Shown here in pieces: positions 47,046 to 52,677 of a stretch of DNA of 52,677 nt. Within the stretch, counting starts at the first letter, position 1; each line of letters starts with the position of its first letter. The notes below the pieces were generated by a model. It did no database searches. It saw only the letters and a program-made list of their open reading frames with translations, and was not told the DNA's origin. The stretch covers positions 1-52,677 of the forward strand of contig JAIRYF010000023.1 of NCBI GenBank assembly GCA_031267895.1, given 5' to 3'. Source of the DNA: Candidatus Methanoplasma glyptotermitis. Its GTDB lineage: Archaea; Thermoplasmatota; Thermoplasmata; Methanomassiliicoccales; Methanomethylophilaceae. The translations under genes and the position numbers were made by a program.

Positions 47046-47177
47046 ATGTACAGATGCGCCAAGTGCAACGAGCCGATCAGGAATGTCAATGCCCTGGGCC
47101 TCCAGTGCGAAAAGTGCGGGTCGAAGATATTCTTCAAAGACAGACCGAATGTGAAGAAGGTTCTGAAGTCTGACTGA
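47046..47177 (+). CDS. rpoP: DNA-directed RNA polymerase subunit P (Rpo12)
   Basis: 43 residues, too short for many gene finders. It starts MYRCAKCNEP and has a second CEKCGSK pair, the zinc ribbon of Rpo12/Rpb12, then the basic tail FFKDRPNVKKVLKSD. It lies 9 nt after L37Ae and 1 nt before Pcc1, exactly where archaeal rpoP is expected. Confidence 0.93.
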   Translation: MYRCAKCNEPIRNVNALGLQCEKCGSKIFFKDRPNVKKVLKSD

Positions 47178-47178
47178 T

Positions 47179-47409
47179 ATGTTCACCGCCGAGATTAAGA
47201 TAACATCCGATGGTGCCTCAGGCATCATATCCGCGCTTGGTCCTGAGGCCGGCAGGGAGCTTCCCCGCACGAAGGCCTGCGTCGGATGTGCGGATGGGAT
47301 CGGCACGATAAGGCTTGCCGCGGCAGACGCTTCGGCGATGAGGGCATCCCTGAATACATACCTGGAATGCATAAGGATAACCGAGGAAATAGACACAATA
47401 ATAAGGTGA
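47179..47409 (+). CDS. pcc1: KEOPS complex subunit Pcc1
   Basis: 76 residues of the Pcc1 fold (ISALGPEAGRELPRTKA, then a helix ADASAMRASLNTYLECIRITEE). It is the dimerisation subunit of KEOPS, which makes t6A37 in tRNA, the substrate of the methylthiotransferase encoded at 8750. Tightly packed between rpoP and prefoldin. Confidence 0.9.
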   Translation: MFTAEIKITSDGASGIISALGPEAGRELPRTKACVGCADGIGTIRLAAADASAMRASLNTYLECIRITEEIDTIIR

Positions 47410-47413
47410 ATAC

Positions 47414-47755
47414 ATGAATGACATCAGCCCGCAGTTACAGAACCAGATAGTTCAGTTCCAGCAAACGCAGCAACAGCTGCAAGCGGTATCGACCCAGAAG
47501 GTGCAGATGGAAGCTCAGAGAAGAGAGATGGAGAGAACATCCGAAGAACTTGAAAAAGCTACCGGAGATGTATACAAAAGCTCTGGATCGCTTCTCATCA
47601 GGGTCGGCGACAAAGACAAATTGAAAGCGGATCTTGACGAATCAGTCGAGAACATGGGTATAAGGATCAAAGGTCTCGAACGCCAGGAAAAGACGCTTCG
47701 CGAAAAGTACGAGTCTCTGCAGGAAACCATCAATAAAGCCGTGGGCCAAGAATAA
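47414..47755 (+). CDS. pfdB: Prefoldin subunit beta
   Basis: 113 residues. Two long coiled coils rich in Gln, Glu and Lys flank a short hairpin (SSGSLLIRVGDKDKLKADL), the beta-prefoldin plan. It hands unfolded proteins to the thermosome. Last gene of the proteasome-exosome superoperon. Confidence 0.95.
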   Translation: MNDISPQLQNQIVQFQQTQQQLQAVSTQKVQMEAQRREMERTSEELEKATGDVYKSSGSLLIRVGDKDKLKADLDESVENMGIRIKGLERQEKTLREKYESLQETINKAVGQE

Positions 47756-47868
47756 GTCGGGCTGCGGACCCGATACCGATCCGCGACATACCCCGCCGGC
47801 CGATCGGACCGGGATCAGAAGAAGGCAGAAGATACAGAGGGTTCTTTCAGAAACAGGAGTCGGTAATC

Positions 47869-48588
47869 ATGGAAACACTGATCGTAAAGGACGTACGCAA
47901 AACCTACGGCGAGATCGTGGCCGTGAAGGATGTCAGTTTCTCCGTAAACAAAGGGGAAATATTCGGCCTCATCGGTCCAAACGGTGCCGGGAAGACCACC
48001 ACTCTCAGAATGATATGCACGCTCCTGAAGCTGACATCGGGCAGCATAAGCGTATGCGGCCTCGACATCTCAAAGGAATCGGATGAAGTGAGGAATATAA
48101 TCAGCTATCTTCCTGAAGATGCGGGTGCATACAAAGACCTCACCGGAAGAAATTATCTCAGATTCATGGCCGGATTTTTCGCAGACGGAGAGGAATTCGA
48201 AAAAATGGTCCGGAATGGGATCGAAATCGCAGACCTCGGGCCAAGAATAGATTCCAAAGTGGGCACATACAGCAAAGGTATGATGAGAAGACTGCTTATC
48301 GCCAGAGCCATAATGCCTTCCCCGAAAATCGCGGTCATGGACGAAGTCACATCCGGCCTGGATGTCATCAATGCCTTCGAGATAAGAGAAGTCATCAGGA
48401 AGATAGCAAAGCAGGGCGTAACCGTCCTGATCTCTTCGCACAATATGTTTGAGGTTGACATACTGTGCAACAGGATAGCGATGATTAACGACGGTCGTGT
48501 CGTTCTAAGCGGAACCCCCGCGGAACTGAAGGAGAAGTACGGTGCCGCAAATCTGGAAGAAGTGTTCGTGAAGGCGGTGATGGGATGA
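47869..48588 (+). CDS. ABC transporter ATP-binding protein (NatA/CcmA-like)
   Basis: 239 residues. Walker A GPNGAGKTT near residue 39, signature TYSKGMMRRLLIARAI, Walker B IAVMDEVTSGLD and switch His in SSHNMFE are present. Walker B carries Glu-Val in place of the usual Glu-Pro, a mild variant. A good ribosome binding site (AGGAGT) precedes it. It overlaps the permease as ATGA. Confidence 0.92.
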   Translation: METLIVKDVRKTYGEIVAVKDVSFSVNKGEIFGLIGPNGAGKTTTLRMICTLLKLTSGSISVCGLDISKESDEVRNIISYLPEDAGAYKDLTGRNYLRFMAGFFADGEEFEKMVRNGIEIADLGPRIDSKVGTYSKGMMRRLLIARAIMPSPKIAVMDEVTSGLDVINAFEIREVIRKIAKQGVTVLISSHNMFEVDILCNRIAMINDGRVVLSGTPAELKEKYGAANLEEVFVKAVMG

Positions 48589-49910
48589 ATCATCTGCTTA
48601 ACATAACGAGGAAAGAACTCAAAGAACTCCTCACGCCCGGATCCATTTTTTCGGTGATCGTTGTGGTGATCGTCTTCATGATGCTGGGGACGCTTGTCGG
48701 CGGAGAGATGGAGGGCATCACATCTCCATCGAAGATAGGTCTGGCAGACAGTGATGACGGAATGTGGTCCGATTTCGCCGTTGATTCGGTATTCGATTTC
48801 TACGAGTCGGTGTACGGACTCGACCGCGACGGAGCATCCGCATACATAGTCATACTTGACAGCCAACACGGAAACAGCGATCAAATAATCAGCGAGATGA
48901 TCGACAGAGGTCTGGATACAGCCTTCGGAATAGCACCCGGATTTTCGGAAAATATCGACAACGGGATACCAAGTTCCATTTCTGAATACTATATCTTCAA
49001 GAACAGCGGGGTGATAGGATCCACATCATCAACGATATCCTCGACTGTGATCTCGTGGATATCCAACAGCATATCCGGTGAGCTTGTGTCCGGGATCTCA
49101 GATCCCGAGATTGCAGATTTTATGCTGAACCCGGTAAGGGCTGCATCACCGTACACATATGTCAACGGAAATACCTACGAGGGTGTGACACCCGTAGAGA
49201 TATCTACGTCGGCGATGAGTCAGACTCTGATGGTCCCCGTAGTTATTATGGTCGTCATAGTGATGATAGGGAGCATAGTCATATCTTCGATGGGCAACGA
49301 AAAGGAGAACAAAACCCTTGAAACGCTTCTCACAATTCCCGTTAAACGCACCACAATAGTGAGCGGCAAACTGATTGCCTCGGCCATCGTAGGCCTGGTA
49401 TTCGGTCTGGCCTACATGGTCGGGATGATGTTTTATATGAACGGGTTCACAGGTTCCATAGGGGACATTGATCTCCGGGACTACGGCATGAGTCTGAGCA
49501 CAGCGGACTGGGCAATAATTATGGTCATGATCTTTTTGGCGATTTTCTGCGCCCTCGGAATGTGCATGATAATGGGTGCATTCGCCAAGAACTACAAAGC
49601 GGCACAGACTATGACGCTGCCGATAAGCGTCCTGGCAATGATACCGATGTTCATAACCATGTTCTCAAGCTGGGACGGTCTCCCCGGGGTCCTGCAGACT
49701 GTGCTGTTCGCCATTCCTTTCACGCATCCGATGACAGTAATGGATAATCTTATTTTTGACAATACGGCGATTGTTTTGGCCGGCCTTGTGTATCTGCTGA
49801 TATTCGCCGCAGCGACGATCCTGGTAACAGTCAGAATATACAAATCCGACATCCTGCTGACCGGGATAGGCCAGACTAAGATCGGAAAAGCATTCTCACG
49901 AAAGAGGTGA
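48585..49910 (+). CDS. ABC-2 type transporter permease (NatB-like)
   Basis: 441 residues. One N-terminal helix (SIFSVIVVVIVFMMLGTLVG), an extracellular domain of about 180 residues, then five or six helices. The NEKENKTLETLLTIPVKRT segment before the helix bundle is the NatB/ABC-2 signature. Probably exports a small solute or ion; substrate not evident. Confidence 0.9.
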   Translation: MNHLLNITRKELKELLTPGSIFSVIVVVIVFMMLGTLVGGEMEGITSPSKIGLADSDDGMWSDFAVDSVFDFYESVYGLDRDGASAYIVILDSQHGNSDQIISEMIDRGLDTAFGIAPGFSENIDNGIPSSISEYYIFKNSGVIGSTSSTISSTVISWISNSISGELVSGISDPEIADFMLNPVRAASPYTYVNGNTYEGVTPVEISTSAMSQTLMVPVVIMVVIVMIGSIVISSMGNEKENKTLETLLTIPVKRTTIVSGKLIASAIVGLVFGLAYMVGMMFYMNGFTGSIGDIDLRDYGMSLSTADWAIIMVMIFLAIFCALGMCMIMGAFAKNYKAAQTMTLPISVLAMIPMFITMFSSWDGLPGVLQTVLFAIPFTHPMTVMDNLIFDNTAIVLAGLVYLLIFAAATILVTVRIYKSDILLTGIGQTKIGKAFSRKR

Positions 49911-49911
49911 A

Positions 49912-50901
49912 ATGATAAAGGAAACGGCGGAGATACTGAGAACGAAGAACAAGGTCATCCTTGTGCACGGGAACGCTGATATGGATGCTGTAGGTTCTGC
50001 GTTTGCCATCTCCTCCTGTTTCCCAGACGGAGACATATTCGCACCCGGAGGGGTCGACAGGGTGGCCGGACTGGCCGCCGAAAAACTTAACATCAACATA
50101 CTGGAAGAATGCGATGTAAGTCTGTATGATCTTGCGGTTGTCGTGGACACCTCTTCCCCTGAGCAGCTCGGACCCACGGCCTCGGATATCCCGGCAGGCA
50201 GCGTGGTTATAGACCACCACAGTCCGACAGGCAAATGGAAAGGGATGCATTTTGTCTGCGACAGCACGAAGGTATCATGCTGCGAGATCGTTAAAGATGT
50301 CATCGATGCCGCCGGCGTAAATATACCGAGGGATGCCGCAATGGCCCTGCTCGGCGGAATGCTTACAGACAGCGGACATTTCCAGTTTGCCAACCCGAAG
50401 ATCATGAGATCATTCGCGGAATTGCTCGAAAAAGGCAATATCCATGCAGACGAAGTATTCAACCTCACCAGGTCGCGGGTGACCATGTCCGAAAGGATTG
50501 CTGTGATGAAAGCTGTAGGCAGAACCAAATTCGATCATATCGGAGACATGATGGTGGCTACATCATACGGCGGAAGTTTCGAAGCCTCGTCATGCAGGGC
50601 ACTCATGACAGCAGGGGCGGATGTCGCTTTCGTCGGGTCCCAAAGGGATAATGAGTTCAGGGTCAGCGGCAGAGCGAGCCAGGAGATAGTCCGAAAGGGG
50701 ATCCATCTCGGAAAAATAATGGGCAGCATAAGCGAAGAGACGGAAACGGACGGGGGAGGCCACGGCGGGGCCGCCGGAATGTCGGGCACCGGAGATACCG
50801 AAGCCATGCTGCATATATGCATGATGGGGACAATGGAAGAATTCAGAGAAATAAAGAAAAGATCCCTGTCCGAGTCTCAGCCCAAGGAAGAGATTACCTG
50901 A
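49912..50901 (+). CDS. DHH/DHHA1 family phosphoesterase
   Basis: 329 residues. Motifs NADMDAVGSAF, a VVDTS acidic strand, VIDHHSPTG (DHH) and the C-terminal DHHA1 loop GGGHGGAAGMSG are intact. The family includes NrnA-type nanoRNases and cyclic-dinucleotide or pAp phosphatases; which activity applies here cannot be told. The start follows the permease stop by 1 nt, and its last 8 nt overlap the convergent TyrRS gene. Confidence 0.9.
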   Translation: MIKETAEILRTKNKVILVHGNADMDAVGSAFAISSCFPDGDIFAPGGVDRVAGLAAEKLNINILEECDVSLYDLAVVVDTSSPEQLGPTASDIPAGSVVIDHHSPTGKWKGMHFVCDSTKVSCCEIVKDVIDAAGVNIPRDAAMALLGGMLTDSGHFQFANPKIMRSFAELLEKGNIHADEVFNLTRSRVTMSERIAVMKAVGRTKFDHIGDMMVATSYGGSFEASSCRALMTAGADVAFVGSQRDNEFRVSGRASQEIVRKGIHLGKIMGSISEETETDGGGHGGAAGMSGTGDTEAMLHICMMGTMEEFREIKKRSLSESQPKEEIT

Positions 50902-51961
50902 ACTTTTCCGTATTTTCGAATATCTGCTTCATCGCCAGGTAATTCTCGGGATTCCTGTCAAAATATTCTCTGACCGGCCCGAGTATCTCGATCAGCGAGT
51001 CTGATACGCCATTCTTGAGATCAAGGGGGAAGAGCGAACCCGAGAAGTAGGCTTCAGTCAGCTCCTCGTAGCTTTGGAGCAAAAGACATCCTCCGAACTT
51101 CTCCGGCCTGGATATATTCATTCTGCCCAGACGGGGGAATATCACATACCTGCAAAGCATCAGGACGGGGTTCTCTGCCTCTTTTTCCTTCTCCGGGGGG
51201 CAGAACGCTTTTTTCATCTTGTTCCTTATTGCTTCGTCGTCGTCATGTATGTTTATGCTGCTGTTTGGATCACTCTTCGACATCTTAGATGTGGCCGGGT
51301 TCATTCTGTCTCCCCCTCTGAGTCCGGGAAGGAGCGGGGTGTGAAGCGCAAGAGGTTTCTCCAACCCAAGTTTCTCCGCGGCCTCTCTGGCAAGCATGTT
51401 GGCCCTTCTTTGATCCATCCCGGCGTAAGCCAGATCTATATCCATGCAGAATATGTCCGTTGCCTGGAGTATCGGGTAGATCAGCTTCGAAAAATCCACT
51501 TCGGCTTCGTCCTCGGATCTTCCCATGACAGTCATAGCCCTTTTGACTCTTGAAAGAGTCGTCGCCTTTGCAACCTTTATCGCCATCTCCCAATATTTTA
51601 TATCGCTGAGTATCTCGCTCGCATAGACAAACTTAGTCTTGTCACAGGGCACGCCCAGTGCCTTGAAACAATCCTCCATGTACCTGGCGCATGTCTTTAT
51701 GCTTTCCAGATTGCCTCCGAGTTTATCATTGATGTAAGCATGCCAGTCCGCCCAGAATACGATCACATCGAATCCTGCATCGGCAAGATCCTTGATCTTC
51801 GATGTTACCAATGCCCATCCCAAGTGGACCAGCCCTGAGGGCTCAAACCCGATATATGCTCTCGGCCTCTCTTTTTTGGCAAGGAGTTCTCTTAGCTCCC
51901 CCTCGGTTATGAGTTCCTCGGCATCCCTGGTTATTATTGCCATCCTCTGTTCGGTATCCAT
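50894..51961 (-). CDS. tyrS: Tyrosyl-tRNA synthetase (archaeal type)
   Basis: 355 residues. Class I motifs: PSGLVHLGW (HIGH region) near residue 42 and KMSKSDPNSSI (KMSKS) near 225. AGMDQRRANMLARE is typical of archaeal/eukaryotic TyrRS. It charges tRNA-Tyr. TATA box TTTTTATAAA lies about 32 nt upstream at 51988-51998. Confidence 0.96.
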   Translation of the reverse strand: MDTEQRMAIITRDAEELITEGELRELLAKKERPRAYIGFEPSGLVHLGWALVTSKIKDLADAGFDVIVFWADWHAYINDKLGGNLESIKTCARYMEDCFKALGVPCDKTKFVYASEILSDIKYWEMAIKVAKATTLSRVKRAMTVMGRSEDEAEVDFSKLIYPILQATDIFCMDIDLAYAGMDQRRANMLAREAAEKLGLEKPLALHTPLLPGLRGGDRMNPATSKMSKSDPNSSINIHDDDEAIRNKMKKAFCPPEKEKEAENPVLMLCRYVIFPRLGRMNISRPEKFGGCLLLQSYEELTEAYFSGSLFPLDLKNGVSDSLIEILGPVREYFDRNPENYLAMKQIFENTEKFR

Positions 51962-52180
51962 TCGAATCGGGCCGTTATTATCGGGATTTTATAAAAAGGC
52001 ACGGATATGACAATCCCCTCCGATTTTCGGCGATTGCAATGGCAGACGATGCCAAGGACAGAAACAGAACAGCCAGGGAACTCAGGTGCCTGCATCACCG
52101 CTGCCGCATACGTGAACACCGAGTTGTGGGCAAACAGGCTGTGCAGGCTGCTGCAACAGTAGTACAATTAAAACCTGACC
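51962..52180. other. TyrRS promoter and IS flank
   Basis: Contains the tyrS TATA box (51988-51998). A plus-strand frame that starts near 52040 ends inside the IS terminus and resembles nothing; I do not call it a gene. Confidence 0.4.
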
Positions 52181-52677
52181 TCGACAGTTGATTTCGTTAT
52201 TGGGAAAATTTGACAGTTGATGTTCGGGAGAGCTTACGCTGCTCCATCGGAGAAAGGTGAGAGCGTTTTGATCATGTTCTCGGAGTCCGAAGGGGGCCTT
52301 CAGCCCCCGCAGACACCGGAAACAACCACCGTATCCTTAAGAATCCGTGAATTGAGATACTCAAAGTTAGAATATATCCGGCGGAGCGAGCGTTTGTTAT
52401 CATAAGCGTAGGTAACTGTCAAATTTTCTAAGGAAGCAATAATGAATTTTGCAGATTTGGAACGGATTTCGGGGATTTCATATCTTGCCATCGATACTGT
52501 CGTTTGGGCAAGGAAACATAATAAGAGGGTTCCATGAACCGCATTATCAGACCGTACTCTCAGAGGTCTGAGATCAATCTGATTCTTTAATGATTCAATG
52601 AGCTTCTCAACGGTATCCCTTCTGCGATAGATACCGAGGACATCGGAAGGTGTCAGATTCTCGCTGCATTCAAGCTT
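52181..52677 (-). mobile_element. IS4-family insertion sequence, terminal part, cut by window edge
   Basis: The terminus begins near CTCGACAGTTGAT (52181) and includes GACAGTTGATGTTCGGGAGA and the hairpin GGGGG-CCTTCAG-CCCCC with flanking GTCCG / CAGAC. The same order and sequence occur in the MITE at 12868-13074. The transposase reads leftward toward this end; the other end lies outside the window. Confidence 0.75.
52300..52677 (-). CDS. IS4-family transposase, C-terminal fragment
   Basis: The frame is open from the right edge to a TGA at about 52300, 125 codons. It contains the IS4 signature Y-x2-R-x3-E-x6-K as YRRRDTVEKLIESLK; its Glu is the third acidic residue of the DDE centre. Downstream, LRVRSDNAVHGTLLLCFLAQ is the usual following helix. 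The last codons lie in the terminal hairpin and are shared with the MITE at 12868-13074. The N-terminal part is outside the window. Confidence 0.85.
   Translation of the reverse strand, partial: KLECSENLTPSDVLGIYRRRDTVEKLIESLKNQIDLRPLRVRSDNAVHGTLLLCFLAQTTVSMARYEIPEIRSKSAKFIIASLENLTVTYAYDNKRSLRRIYSNFEYLNSRILKDTVVVSGVCGG

Noticed and set aside
51937-52191. 84-codon plus-strand frame before the IS
   Set aside because: It starts inside the TyrRS 5' end, crosses the TyrRS promoter, ends in the IS terminus and resembles no family.

Overview
The window is archaeal and most likely from a host-associated or free-living member of the Methanomassiliicoccales (Thermoplasmata), the H2-dependent methylotrophic methanogens. 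Several features point there. It holds an archaeal 16S rRNA gene that stands alone, with no 23S or tRNA beside it, as in Thermoplasmata. It has archaeal translation, exosome and proteasome genes, an Ech-type membrane hydrogenase, and a soluble MvhADG hydrogenase next to an unusually large HdrA. One gene (27182-27994) appears to read through an in-frame TAG codon, as expected where TAG encodes pyrrolysine. None of the complete genes whose stop codon I checked ends in TAG. The species is not determined.

Layout. 1-6160: a cut-off membrane protein whose frame is broken by a poly-G tract, a ThiE/TenI-like gene, and the str cluster (S12, S7, EF-2, EF-1alpha, S10) on the minus strand. 6428-10082: CTP synthase, aIF2-beta with a TRAM domain, a tRNA methylthiotransferase and tRNA-Gln on the plus strand. 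10437-12743: a DUF4418/MacB-like ABC exporter operon on the minus strand. 12868-13074: a MITE-like element. 13080-18149: an echABCDEF operon on the minus strand. 18581-20050: 16S rRNA on the minus strand, with its own promoter and a flanking processing stem.

20400-29510 is an accessory region with low gene density: a DUF4143 AAA ATPase with direct repeats around its TATA box, a QueG-like iron-sulphur protein, a PemK/MazF-like toxin without a visible antitoxin, an orphan YqaJ nuclease, tRNA-Ser, small membrane proteins, the TAG-containing DUF1638 gene and an HNH nuclease. Two 12-nt G/C homopolymers lie here. 29752-31816 is a cystathionine lyase / cystathionine beta-synthase-like pair.

32056-35670: phosphoesterases, ribosomal protein S8e, SRP19 and the NAD(P)HX repair enzyme. 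35693-41902: hdrA-mvhD-mvhG-mvhA, which couples H2 oxidation to heterodisulfide reduction and ferredoxin reduction by electron bifurcation. Together with Ech, which links ferredoxin to an ion gradient, this is the energy core of the window. 42224-47755: a membrane-anchored RING/PHD-like zinc protein followed by the archaeal proteasome-exosome superoperon (Pop5, PsmA, SBDS, Rrp4, Rrp41, Rrp42, L37Ae, RpoP, Pcc1, prefoldin beta). 47869-50901: a NatAB-type ABC transporter and a DHH phosphoesterase. 50894-51961: TyrRS. The right edge cuts an IS4-family insertion sequence whose terminus matches the MITE at 12868-13074.
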